Below are positions 10,131 to 22,625 of a stretch of 64,000 bases of DNA, piece after piece. Every line of letters starts with the position of its first letter. Position 1 is the stretch's first letter. Source of the DNA: Bathymodiolus brooksi. Its lineage: Eukaryota; Mollusca; Bivalvia; Mytilida; Modiolidae. Under the pieces are notes generated by a model. The model saw only the letters and a list, made by a program, of their open reading frames with translations, did not search any database and had not been told where the DNA came from. The stretch covers positions 30,427,804 to 30,491,803 of the forward strand of contig OY804579.1 in the NCBI GenBank assembly GCA_963680875.1, read 5' to 3'. Made by a program: the position numbers and the translations under genes.

Positions 10131-12941
10131 ACAAGTAACTCGTACTCGAAAGTTATATTACAACAAGTATCTCGTACTCGAAAACTTTATTACCACAGGT
10201 ATCTCGTACTCAACAGTTTTCTTACCACAAGTAACTCGTGCACTAAAGTTTTCTTACCACAAGTAACTCGTACACTAAAGTTTTCTTACCACAAGTAACT
10301 CGTACTCTAAAGTTTTCTTACCACAAGTAACTCGTACACTAAAGTTTTCTTACCACAAGAAACTCGTACACTAAAGTGTTCTTACCACAAGTAACTCGTA
10401 CTCTAAAGTTTTCCTACCACAAGTAACTCGTACACTAAAGTGTTCTTACCACAAGTAACTCGTACTCTAAAGTTTTCTTACCAAAAGTAACTCGTACACT
10501 AAAGTTTTCTTACCACAAGTAACTCGTACTTGAAAGAATTATTACCACAAGTAACTCGTACACTAAAGTTTTCTTACCACAAGTAACTCGTACACTAAAG
10601 TTTTCTTACCACAAGTAACTCGTACACTAAAGTTTTCTTACCACAATTAACTCGTACTCTAAAGTTTTTTTTACCACAAGTAATTCGTACACTAAAGATT
10701 TCTTACCACAAGTAACTCGTACACTAAAGTTTCTTACAACAAGTAACTCGTACTCGAAAGTTATATTACAACAAGTATCTCGTACTCGAAAGTTTTCTTA
10801 CCAGAAGTAACTCGTACTTGAAAGATTTATTACCACAAGTAACTCGTACACTAAAGTTTTCTTACCACAAGTAACTCGTACACTAAAGTTTTCTTACCAC
10901 AAGTAACTCGTACTCTAAATATTTCTTACCACAAGTAACTCGTACACTAAAGTTTTCTTACCACAAGTAACTCGTACACGAAAGTTTTCTTACCACAAGT
11001 AACTCGTACTCTAAAGTTTTCTTACTACAAGTAACTCGTACACTAAAGTTTTCTTACCACAAGTAACTCGTACTCTAAAGTTTTTTTACCATTAGTAACT
11101 CGTACACTAAAGTTTTCTTACCACAAGTAACTCGTACTTGAAAGATTTATTACCACAAGTAACTCGTACACTAAAGTTTTCTTACCACAAGTAACTCATA
11201 CACTAAAGTTTTCTTACCACAAGTAACTCGTACACTAAAATTTTCTTACTACAAGTAACTCGTACTTGAAAGAATTATTACCACAAGTAACTCGTACACT
11301 AAAGTTTTCTTACCTCAAGTAACTGGTACACTAAAGTTTTCTTTCCACAAGTAACTCGTACTTGAAATATTTATTACCACAAGTAACTCGTACACTAAAG
11401 TTTTCCTACCACAAGTAACTCGTACACTAAAGTTTTCTTACCACAAGTAACTCGTACTCTAAAGTTTTCTTACTACAAGTAACTCGTACAATAAAGTTTT
11501 CTTACCACAAGTAACTCGAACTCTAAAGTTTTCTTACCACAAGTAACTCCTACACTAAAGTTTTCTTACCACAAGTAACTCGTACTTGAAAGATTTATTA
11601 CCACAAGTAACTCGTACACTAAAGTTTTCTTACCACAAGTAACTCGTACACTAAAGTTTTCTTACCACAAGTAATTCGTACACTAAAGCTTTCTTACCAC
11701 AAGTAACTCGTACTCTAAATGTTTCTTACCACAAGTAATTCGTACACTAAAGTTTTCTTACCACAAGTAACTCGTACTTGAAAGATTTATTACCACAAGT
11801 AACTCGTACACTAAAGTTTTCTTACCACAAGTAACTCGTACACTAAAGTTTTCTTACCACAAGTAACTCGTACACTAAAGTTTTCTTACCACAAGTAACT
11901 CGTACTCTAAAGTTTTCTTACTACAAGTAACTCGTACAGTAAAGTTTTCTTACCACAAGTAACTCGTACTCTAAAGTTTTCTTACCACAAGTAACTCGTA
12001 CTTGAAAGAATTATTACCACAAGTAACTCGTACACTAAAGTTTTCTTACCTCAAGTAACTCGTACACTAAAGTTTTCTTACCACAAGTAACTCGTACACT
12101 AAAGTTTTCTTACCACAAGTAACTCGTACACTAAAATGTTCTTACCACAAGTAACTCGTACACTAAAGTTTCTTACCACAAGTAACTCGTACTCGAAAGT
12201 TATATTACAACAAGTATCTCGTACACGAAAGTTTTCTTACCACAAGTAACTCGTACTCTTAAGTTTTCTTACTACAAGTAACTCGTACACTAAAATTTTC
12301 TTACCACAAATAACTCGTACTCTAAAGTTTTCTTACCACAAGTAACTCGTACACTAAAGTTTTCTTACCACAAGTAACTCGTACTTGAAATATTTATTAC
12401 CACAAGTAACTCGTACACTAATGTTTTCTTACCACAAGAAACTCGTACACTAAAGATTTCTTACCACAAGTAACTCGTATTCTAAAGTTTTCTTACCACA
12501 AGTAACTCGTACACTAAAGTTTTCTTACCACAAGTAACTCGTACTCTAAAGTTTTCTTACTACAAGTAACTCGTACACTAAAGTTTTCTTACCACAAGTA
12601 ACTCGAACTCTAAAGTTTTCTTACCACAAGTAACTCGTACACTAAAGTTTTCTTACCACAAGTAACTCGTACTTGAAAGAATTATTACCACAAGTAACTC
12701 GTACACTAAAGTTTTCTTACCACAAGTAACTCGTACACTAAAGTTTTCTTACCACAAGTAACTCGTACACTAAAGTTTTCTTACCACAAGTAACTCGTAC
12801 TCTAAAGTTTTCTTACCACCAGTAACTCGTACACTAAAGTTTTCTTACCACAAGTAACTCGTACTCTAAAGTTTTCTTACCACAAGTAACTCGTACACTA
12901 AAGTTTTCTTACCACAAGTAAATCGTACTCTAAAGTTTTCT
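9595..12941 (+). repeat. Segmental duplication, right copy (partner 4,062-7,440)
   Basis: Right-hand copy of the block at 4,062-7,440. It lacks one type B monomer next to the ACTCATACAC monomer at 11194, and carries small changes such as ACTGGTACAC near 11,323 and a normal tail on the H monomer at 10202. At about 12.94 kb the order of variants stops matching. The offset of 5,533 equals 173 monomers minus three bases, which agrees with four 31-mers and one 33-mer lying between 4669 and 10202. Confidence 0.87.
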
Positions 12942-13650
12942 TACCACAAGTAACTCGTACACTAAAGTTTTCTTACCACAAGTAACTCGTACTCTAAAGT
13001 TTTCTTACCACAAGTAACTCGTACACTAAAGTTTTCTTACCACAAGTAACTCGTACTTGAAAGATTTATTACCACAAGTAACTCGTACACTAAAGTTTTT
13101 TTACCACAAGTAACTCGTACACTAAAGTTTTTTTACCACAAGTAACTCGTACACTAAATTTTTCTTACCACAAGTAACTCGTACTCGAAAGTTTTCTTAC
13201 CACAAGTAATTCGTACACTAAAGTTTTCTTACTACAAGTAACTCGTACTTGAAAGAATTATTACCACAAGTAACTCGTACACTAAAGTTTTCTTACCACA
13301 AGTAACTCGTACACTAAAGTTTTCTTACCACAAGTAACTCGTACTCTAAAGTTTGCTTACCACAAGTAACTCGTACACTAAAGTTTTCTTACCACAAGTA
13401 ACTCGTACACTAAAGTTTCTTACCACAAGTAACTCGTACTCGAAAGTTATATTACAACAAGTATCTCGTACACGAAAGTTTTCTTACCACAAGTAACTCG
13501 TACTCTAAAGTTTTCTTACTACAAGTAACTCGTACACTAAAGTTTTCTTTCCACAAGTAACTCGTACTCTAAAGTTTTCTTACCACAAGTAACTCGTACA
13601 CTAAAGTTTTCTTACCACAAGTAACTCGTACTTGAAAGATTTATTACCAC
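12890..13650 (+). repeat. Older block with a diverged partner at 41.58-42.34 kb
   Basis: The variant order here (AAATCG junction at 12921, type C at 13049, two T-rich A monomers, CTAAATTTTTC, ATTCG, type C, then TCTAAAGTTTGC at 13337, a 31-mer, D, a CACGAAAG monomer) is found again at a constant offset of 28,689 bp (41610, 41738, 42026). Many single bases differ between the two, for example GTTTGC against ATTTGC. The block is therefore an old duplication that has drifted, unlike the near-identical repeats at the right of the window. Confidence 0.78.
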
Positions 13651-14339
13651 AAGTAACTCGTACACTAAAGTTTTCTTACCACAAGTAACTCGTACACTAA
13701 AGTTTTCTTACCACAAGTAACTCGTACACTAAAGTTTTCTTACCACAAGTAACTCGTACTCTAAAGTTTTCTTACCACAAGTAACTCGTACACTAAAGTT
13801 TTCTTACCACAAGTAACTCGTACTCTAAAGTTTTCTTACCATAAGTAACTCGTACACGAAAGTTTTCTTACCACAAGTAACTCGTACACTAAAGTTTTCT
13901 TACCACAAGTAACTCGTACTCTAAAGTTTTCTTACCACAAGTAACTCGTACACTAAAGTTTTCTTACCACAAGTAACTCGTACACTAAAGTTTCTTACCA
14001 CAAGTAACTCGTACTCGAAAGTTATATTACAACAAGTATCTCGTACTCGAAAGTTTTCTTACCAGAAGTAACTCGTACTCTAAAGTTTTCTTACCATAAG
14101 TAACTCGTACACTAAAGTTTTCTTACCACAAGTAACTCGTACACTAAAGTTTTCTTACCACAAGTAACTCGTACACTAAAGTTTTCTTACCACAAGTAAC
14201 TCGTTCTCTAAAGTTTTCTTACCACAAGTAACTCGTACACTAAAGTTTTCTTACCACAAGTAACTCGTACTTGAAAGATTTATTACCACAAGTAACTCGT
14301 ACACTAAAGTTTTCTTACCACAAGTAACTCGTACACTAA

Positions 14340-16410
14340 AGTTTTCTTACCACAAGTAACTCGTACTCGAAAGTTATATTACAACAAGTATCTCGTACAC
14401 GAAAGTTTTCTTACCACAAGTAACTCGTACTCTTAAGTTTTCTTACTACAAGTAACTCGTACACTAAAATTTTCTTACCACAAGTAACTCGTACTCTAAA
14501 GTTTTCTTACCACAAGTAACTCGTACACTAAAGTTTTCTTACCACAAGTAACTCGTACTTGAAATATTTATTACCACAAGTAACTCGTACACTAATGTTT
14601 TCTTACCACAAGTAAATCGTACACTAAAGATTTCTTACCACAGGTAACTCGTATTCTAAAGTTTTCTTACCACAAGTAACTCGTACACTAAAGTTTTCTT
14701 ACCACAAGTAACTCGTACACTAAAGTTTTCTTACCACAAGTAACTCGTACACTAAAGTTTTCTTACCACAAGTAACTCGTACACTAAAGTTTTCTTACCA
14801 CAAGTAACTCGTACTCTAAAGTTTCTTACCACAAGAGTCTCGTACTCGAAAGTTATATTACAACAAGTATCTCGTACACAAAAGTTTTCTTACCACAAGT
14901 AACTCGTACTCTTAAGTTTTCTTACTACAAGTAACTCGTACACTAAAATTTTCTTACCACAAGTAACTCGTACTCTAAAGTGTTCTTACCACAAGTAACT
15001 CGTGCACTAAAGTTTTCTTACCACAAGTAACTCGTACTTGAAATATTTATTACCACAAGTAACTCGTACACTAATGTTTTCTTACCACAAGTAACTCGTA
15101 CACTAAAGATTTCTTACCACAAGTAACTCGTATTCTAAAGTTTTCTTACCACAAGTAACTCGTACACTAAAGTTTTCTTACCACAAGTAACTCGTACTCT
15201 AAAGTTTTCTTACTACAAGTAACTCGTACACTAAAGTTTTCTTACCACAAGTAACTCGAACTCTAAAGTTTTCTTACCACAAGTAACTCGAAAACTAAAG
15301 TTTTCTTACCACAAGTAACTCGTACTTGAAAGATTTATTACCACAAGTAACTCGTACACTAAAGTTTTCTTACCACAAGTAACTCGTACACTAAAGTTTT
15401 CTTACCACAAGTAACTCGTACACTAAAGTTTTCTTACCACAAGTAACTCGTACTCTAAAGTTTTCTTACCACAAGTAACTCGTACACTAAAGTTTTCTTA
15501 CCACAAGTAACTCGTACTTGAAAGATTTATTACCACAAGTAACTCGTACACTAAAGTTTTCTTACCACAAGTAACTCGTACACTAAAGTTTTCTTACCAC
15601 AAGTAACTCGTACACTAAAGTTTTCTTACCACAAGTAACTCGTACTCTAAAGTTTTCTTACCACAAGTAACTCGTACACTAAAGTTTTCTTACCACAAGT
15701 AACTCGTACTCTAAAGTTTTCTTACCACAAGTAACTCGTACACTAAAGTTTTCTTACCACAGGTAAATCGTACTCTAAAGTTTTCTTACCACAAGTAACT
15801 CGTACACTAAAGTTTTCTTACCACAAGTAACTCGTACTCTAAAGTTTTGCTACCACAAGTAACTCGTACACTAAAGTTTTCTTACCACAAGTAACTCGTA
15901 CTTGAAAGATTTATTACCACAAGTAACTCGTACACTAAAGTTTTCTTACCTCAAGTAACTCGTACACTAAAGTTTTCTTACCACAAGTAATTCGTACTCT
16001 AAAGTTTTCTTACCACAAGTAACTCGTACACTAAAATTTTCTTACCGCAAGTAACTCGTACACTAAAGTTTCTTACCACAAGTAACTCGTACTCGAAAGT
16101 TATATTACAACAAGTATCTCGTACACGAAAGTTTTCTTACCACAAGTAACTCGTATTCTTAAGTTTTCTTACTACAAGTAACTCGTACACTAAAATTTTC
16201 TTACCACAAGTAACTCGTACTCTAAAGTTTTCTTACCACAAGTAACTCGTACACTAAAGTGTTCTTACCACAAGTAACTCGTACTTGAAATATTTATTAC
16301 CACAAGTAACTCGTACACTAATGTTTTCTTACCACAAGTAACTCGTACACTAAAGATTTCTTACCACAAGTAACTCGTATTCTAAAGTTTTCTTACCACA
16401 AGTAACTCGT
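14340..16410 (+). repeat. Repeated K-O cassettes, local rearranged region
   Basis: Three copies of the K-O cassette start at 14423, 14902 and 16149. The step from 14902 to 16149 is 1,247 bp, equal to 39 monomers minus one base, with one 31-mer between (about 16,060). The middle copy is preceded by an ACAAGAGTCTCG junction near 14,833, the earliest example noticed of a junction that becomes standard right of 22.5 kb. An ACCGCAAG monomer near 16,046 is likewise an early copy of a mark seen later at 25302, 28561 and 33353. This part looks like a source for the right-hand HORs. Confidence 0.72.
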
Positions 16411-17399
16411 ACACTAAAGTTTTCTTACCACAAGTAACTCGTACACTAAAGTTTTCTTTCCACAAGTAACTCGTACTCTAAAGTTTTCTTACTACAAGTA
16501 ACTCGTACACTAAAGTTTTCTTACCACAAGTAACTCGAACTCTAAAGTTTTCTTACCACAAGTAACTCGTACACTAAAGTTTTCTTACCACAAGTAACTC
16601 GTACTTGAAAGATTTATTACCACAAGTAACTCGTACACTAAAGTTTTCTTACCACAAGTAACTCGTACACTAAAGTTTTCTTACCACAAGTAACTCGTAC
16701 TTGAAAGATTTATTACCACAAGTAACTGGTACACTAAAGTTTTCTTACCACAAGTAACTCGTACACTAAAGTTTCTTACCACAAGTAACTCGTACTCGAA
16801 AGTTATATTACAACAAGTATCTCGTACTCGAAAGTTTTCTTACCAGAAGTAACTCGTACTCTAAAGTTTTCTTACCACAAGTAACTCGTACTCTAAAGTT
16901 TTCTTACCACAAGTAACTCGTACACTAAAGTTTTCTTACCACAAGTAACTCGTACACTAAAGTTTTCTTACCACAAGTAACTCGTACACTAAAGTTTTCT
17001 TACCACAAGTAACTCGTACTCTAAAGTTTTCTTACCACAAGTAACTCGTACACTAAAGTTTTCTTACCACAAGTAACTCGTACACTAAAGTTTTCTTACC
17101 ACAAGTAACTCGTACACTAAAGTTTTCTTACCACAAGTAACTCGTTCTCTAAAGTTTTCTTACAACAAGTAACTCGTACACTAAAGTTTTCTTACCACAA
17201 GTAACTCGTACTTGAAAGATTTATTACCACAAGTAACTCGTACACTAAAGTTTTCTTACCACAAGTAACTCGTACACTAAAGTTTTCTTACCACAAGTAA
17301 CTCGTACACTAAAGTTTTCTTACCACAAGTAACTCGTACTCTAAAGTTTTGTTACCACAAGTAACTCGTACTCTAAAGTTTTCTTACTACAAGTTACTC

Positions 17400-19660
17400 G
17401 TACACTAAAGTTTTCTTACCACAAGTAACTCGTACACTAAAGTTTCTTACCACAAGTAACTCGTACTCGAAAGTTATATTACAACAAGTATCTCGTACTC
17501 GAAAGTTTTCTTACCACAAGTAACTCGTACTCTAAAGTTTTCTTACTACAAGTAACTCGTACACTAAAGTTTTCTTACCACAAGTAACTCGTACTCTAAA
17601 GTTTTCTTACCACAAGTAACTCGTACACTAAAGTTTTCTTACCACAAGTAACTCGTACTTGAAAGATTTATTACCAGAAGTAACTCGTACACTAAAGTTT
17701 TCTTACCACAAGTAACTCGTACACTTAAGTTTTCTTACCACAAGTAACTCGTACTCTAAAGTTTTCTTACCACAAGTAACTCGTACACTAAAGTTTTCTT
17801 ACCACAAGTAACTCGTACTCTAAAGTTTTCTTACCACAAGTAACTCGTACTTGAAATATTTATTACCACAAGTAACTCGTACACTAAAGTTTTCTTACCA
17901 CAAGTAACTCGTACACTAAAGTTTTCTTACCACAAGTAACTCGTACTCTAAAGTTTTCTTACCACAAGTAACTCGTACACTAAAGTTTTCTTACCACAAG
18001 TAACTCGTACACTAAAGTTTTCTTACCACAAGTAACTCGTAAACTAAAGTTTTCTTACCACAAGTAACTCGTACACTAAAGTTTTCTTACCACAATTAAC
18101 TCGTACACTAAATTTTCTTACCACAAGTAACTCGTACTTGAAAGAATTATTACCACAAGTAACTCGTACACTAAAGTTTTCTTACCACAAGTAACTCGTA
18201 CACTAAATTTTCTTACCACAAGTAACTCGTACTCTAAAGTTTTCTTACCACAAGTAACTCGTACACTAAAGTTTTCTTACCACAAGTAACTCGTACACTA
18301 AAGTTTTTTTACCACAAGTAACTCGTACTCGAAAGATATATTACAAGTATCTCGTACTCGAAAGTTTTCTTACCACAAGTAACTCGTACTTGAAAGATTT
18401 ATTACCACAAGTAACTCGTACACTAAAGTTTTCTTACCACAAGTAACTCGTACACTAAAGTTTTCTTACCACAAGTAACTCGTACACTAAAGTTTTCTTA
18501 CCACAAGTAACTCGTACTCTAAAGTTTTGTTATCACAAGTAACTCGTACTCTAAAGTTTTCTTACTACAAGTTACTCGTACACTAAAGTTTTCTTACCAC
18601 AAGTAACTCGTACACTAAAGTTTCTTACCACAAGTAACTCGTACTCGAAAGTTATATTACAACAAGTATCTCGTACTCGAAAGTTTTCTTACCACAAGTA
18701 ACTCGTACTCTAAAGTTTTCTTACTACAAGTAACTCGTACACTAAAGTTTTCTTACCACAAGTAACTCGTACTCTAAAGTTTTCTTACCACAAGTAACTC
18801 GTAAACTAAAGTTTTCTTACCACAAGTAACTCGTACTTGAAAGATTTATTACCAGAAGTAACTCGTACACTAAAGTTTTCTTACCACAAGTAACTCGTAC
18901 ACTAAATTTTCTTACCACAAGTAACTCGTACTCTAAAGTTTTCTTACCACAAGTAACTCGTACACTAAAGTTTTCTTACCACAAGTAACTCGTACACTTA
19001 AGTTTTCTTACCACAAGTAACTCGTACTCTAAAGTTTTCTTACCACAAGTAACTCGTACACTAAAGTTTTCTTACCACAAGTAACTCGTACTCTAAAGTT
19101 TTCTTACCACAAGTAACTCGTACTTGAAATATTTATTACCACAAGTAACTCGTACACTAAAGTTTTCTTACCACAAGTAACTCGTACACTAAAGTTTTCT
19201 TACCACAAGTAACTCGTACTCTAAAGTTTTCTTACCACAAGTAACTCGTACACTAAAGTTTTCTTACCACAAGTAACTCGTACACTAAAGTTTTCTTACC
19301 ACAAGTAACTCGTAAACTAAAGTTTTCTTACCACAAGTAACTCGTACACTAAAGTTTTCTTACCACAATTAACTCGTACATTAAATTTTCTTACCACAAG
19401 TAACTCGTACTTGAAAGAATTACTACCACAAGTAACTCGTACACTAAAGTTTTCTTACCACAAGTAACTCGTACACTAAATTTTCTTACCACAAGTAACT
19501 CGTACTCTAAAGTTTTCTTACCACAAGTAACTCGTACACTAAAGTTTTCTTACCACAAGTAACTCGTACACTAAAGTTTTTTTACCACAAGTAACTCGTA
19601 CTCGAAAGATATATTACAAGTATCTCGTACTCGAAAGTTTTCTTACCACAAGTAACTCGT
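17400..19660 (+). repeat. About 1.2-kb tandem pair with 29-bp monomers
   Basis: Two units can be followed by a 31-mer plus type D trio (17428 and 18606, step 1,178) and by a 29-bp type D derivative (18321-18349 and 19594-19622, step 1,273). The two steps differ by 95 bp, about three monomers, so an insertion or loss of three monomers lies between the marks. The region also has several 31-mers of another kind, with CTAAATTTTC instead of CTAAAGTTTTC (about 18,110, 18,205, 18,900, 19,380 and 19,480), a form rare elsewhere. Confidence 0.8.
18321..18349 (+). repeat. 29-bp monomer lacking AAC
   Basis: A type D derivative reading CTCGAAAGATATATTACAAG, in which the usual ATTACAACAAG has lost three bases (AAC or ACA; placement is ambiguous). 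The same monomer is at 19594-19622, where it was carried by the local tandem duplication. Not seen elsewhere in the window. Confidence 0.85.
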
Positions 19661-20039
19661 ACTCTAAAGTTTTCTTACTACAAGTAATTCGTACACTAAA
19701 GTTTTCTTACCACAAGTAACTCGTACACTAAAGTTTTCTTACCACAAGTAACTTGTACTTGAAAGATTTATTACCACAAGTAACTCGTACACTAAAGTTT
19801 TCTTACCACAAGTAACTCGTACACTAAAGTTTTCTTACCACAAGTAACTCGTACTCTAAAGTTTTCTTACCACAAGTAACTCGTACACTAAAGTTTTCTT
19901 ACCACAAGTAACTCGTACACTAAAGTTTTCTTTCCACAAGTAACTCGTACTCTAAAGTTTTCTTACCACAAGTAACTCGTACACTAAAGTTTTCTTACCA
20001 CAAATAACTCGTACTCTAAAGTTTTCTTACCACAAGTAA

Positions 20040-20830
20040 CTCGTACACTAAAGTTTTCTTACCACAAGTAACTCGTACTTGAAAGATTTATTACCACAAG
20101 TAACTCGTACACTAAAGTTTTCTTACCACAAGTAACTCGTACACTAAAGTTTTCTTACCACAAGTAACTCGTACACTAAAGTTTTCTTACCACAAGTAAC
20201 CCGTACACTAAAGTTTTCTTACCACATGTAACTCGTACTTGAAAGAAGTATTACCACAAGTAACTCGTACACTAAAGTTTTCTTACCACAAGTAACTCGT
20301 ACTCTAAAGTTTTCTTTCCACAAGTAACTCGTACACTAAAGTTTTCTTACCACAAGTAACTCGTACACTAAAGTTTCTTACCAGAAATAACTCGTACTCG
20401 AAAGTTATATTACAACAAGTATCTCGTACTCGAAAGTTTTCTTACCACAAGTAACTCGTTCTCTAAAGTTTTCTTAATACAAGTAACTCGTACACTAAAG
20501 TTTTCTTACCACAAGTAACTCGTACACTAAAGTTTTCTTTCCACAAGTAACTCGTACACTAAAGTTTTCTTACCACAAGTAACTCGTACACTAAAGTTTT
20601 CTTACCACAAGTAACTCGTACACTAAAGTTTTCTTACCAGAAGTAACTCGTACTCTAAAGTTTTCTTACCACAAGTAACTCGTACACTAAAGTTTTCTTA
20701 CTATAAGTAACTCGTACTGGAAAGAATTATTACCACAAGTAACTCGTACACTAAAGTTGTCTTACCACAAATAACTCGTACACTAAAGTTTTCTTACCAC
20801 AAGTAACTCGTACACTAAAGTTTTCTTACC
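20040..20830 (+). repeat. Displaced block of the left-hand repeat family
   Basis: The variant order here (type C, four A monomers, ACATG junction, type C, A, B, A, 31-mer, D, E, ACTCGTTCTC at 20454, then A monomers, ACCAGAAG, B, A, type C) closely follows 1.25-1.97 kb, about 18.8 kb upstream. Private changes are present (GAAGTATTACC near 20,247, ACTGGAAAG near 20,717, CTTAATAC near 20,473), so the copy has drifted. Left-family marks occur well inside the middle mosaic, so the families are interleaved, not strictly separated. Confidence 0.75.
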
Positions 20831-20837
20831 ACAAATA

Positions 20838-21730
20838 ACTGGTACTCTAAAGTTTTTTTTACCACAAGTAATTCGTACACTAAAGTTTTCTTACCACAAG
20901 TAACTCGTACACTAAAGTTTCTTACAAGTAACTCGTACTCGAAAGTTATATTACAACAAATATCTCGTACTCGAAAGTTTTCTTACCAGAAGTAACTCGT
21001 ACTTGAAAGATTTATTACTACAAGTAACTCGTACACTAAAGTTTTCTTACCACAAGTAACTCGTACACTAAAGTTTTCTTACCACAAGTAACTCGTACTC
21101 TAAAGTTTTCTTACCACAAGTAACTCGTACACTAAAGTTTTCTTACCACAAGAAACTCGTACACTAAAGTGTTCTTACCACAAGTAACTCGTACCCTAAA
21201 GTTTTCTTACCACAAGTAACTCGTACACTAAAGTGTTCTTACCACAAGTAACTCGTACACTAAAGTTTTCTTACCACAAGTAACTCGTACTCTAAAGTTT
21301 TTTTTACCACAAGTAATTCGTACACTAAAGTTTTCTTACCACAAGTAACTCGTACACTAAAGTTTCTTACAACAAGTAACTCGTACTCGAAAGTTATATT
21401 ACAACAAGTATCTCGTACTCGAAAGTTTTCTTACCAGAAGTAACTCGTACTTGAAAGATTTATTACCACAAGTAACTCGTACACTAAAGTTTTCTTACCA
21501 CAAGTAACTCGTACACTAAAGTTTTCTTACCACAAGTAACTCGTACTCTAAAGTTTTCTTACCACAAGTAACTCGTACACTAAAGTTTTCTTACCACAAG
21601 AAACTCGTACACTAAAGTGTTCTTACCACAAGTAACTCGTACTCTAAAGTTTTCTTACCACAAGTAACTCGTACACTAAAGTGTTCTTACCACAAGTAAC
21701 TCGTACACTAAAGTTTCTTACCAGAAGTAA
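20838..21730 (+). repeat. 445-bp tandem duplication with 33-mers
   Basis: Two units start with a 33-bp T8 monomer (20838 and 21283) followed by ATTCG (20871 and 21316), then a short monomer, type D, type E with ACCAGAAG, type C, and a GAAACTCG to GTGTTC series. The period of 445 is 14 monomers minus three bases. In the first unit the short monomer is 28 bp (20903-20930); in the second it is 31 bp with TTACAAC. The 28-mer is best explained as a further deletion in unit 1. Confidence 0.8.
20903..20930 (+). repeat. 28-bp monomer, shortest in window
   Basis: This copy reads ACTCGTACAC, then TAAAGTTTCTTACAAG and TA. Compared with the 31-mers that normally sit before type D, it lacks three more bases next to the TTAC. 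It occurs once. The loss falls at the same place as in the 29-bp monomers at 18321 and 19594, between TTAC and AAG, so this is a hot spot or a slippage site at ACAACAAG. Confidence 0.85.
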
Positions 21731-22530
21731 CTCGTACTTGAAAGATTTATTACCACAAGTAACTCGTACACTAAAGTTTTCTTACCACAAGTAACTCGTA
21801 CACTAAAGTTTTTTTTACCACAAGTAACTCGTACTCTAAAGTTTTCTTACCACAAGTAACTCGTACACTAAAGTTTTCTTACCACAAGTAACTCGTACAC
21901 TAAAGTGTTCTTACCACAAGTAACTCGTACTCTAAAGTTTTCTTACCACAAGTAACTCGTACACTAAAGTTTTCTTACCACAAGTAACTCGTACACTAAA
22001 GTTTTCTTACCACAAGTAACTCATAAACTAAAGTTTTGTTACCACAAGTAACTCGTACTCTAAAGTTTTCTTACCACAAGTAACTCGTACACTAAAATGT
22101 TCTTACTACAAGTAACTCGTACTTGAAAGAATTATTACCACAAGTAACTCGTACACTAAAGTTTTCTTACCTCAAGTAACTCGTACACTAAAGTTTTCTT
22201 ACCACAAGTAATTCGTACTCTAAAGTTTTCTTACCACAAGTAACTCGTACAATAAAATTTTCTTACCACAAGTAACTCGTACACTAAAGTGTTCTTACCA
22301 CAAGTAACTCGTACTCTAAAGTTTTCTTACCACAAGTAACTCGTACACTAAAGTGTTCTTACCACAAGTAACTCGTACACTAAAGTTTTCTTACTACAAG
22401 TAACTCATACACTAAAGTTTTCTTACTACAAGTAACTCGTACTCTAAAGTTTTCTTACCACAAGTAACTCGTACACTAAAGTTTTCTTACCACAAGTAAC
22501 TCGTACACTAAAGTTTTCTTACCACAAGTA

Positions 22531-22625
22531 ACTAGTACACTAAAGTTTCTTACCACAAGAGTCTCGTACTCGAAAGTTATATTACAACAAGTATCTCGTA
22601 CACGAAAGTTTTCTTACCACAAGTA
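22531..22625 (+). repeat. ACTAG/GAGTCTCG trio, marker of the right-hand family
   Basis: Modified form of the 31-mer, D, E trio. The 31-mer begins ACTAGTACAC (22531-22561) and ends AAGAG. The D monomer starts TCTCG (22562-22593), and the third monomer starts TCTCGTACACG (22594-22625). Copies occur at 24097, 26046, about 27,355, 30582, 32148, about 45,090, 49,566, 51,005, 58,704 and 60,143. A sister form keeps ACTCG and ends CCAGAAGAG (about 30,205, 34,990, 37,355, 49,190, 53,855, 58,325 and 62,990). None is found left of 22.5 kb, apart from the partial form near 14,833. Confidence 0.88.
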
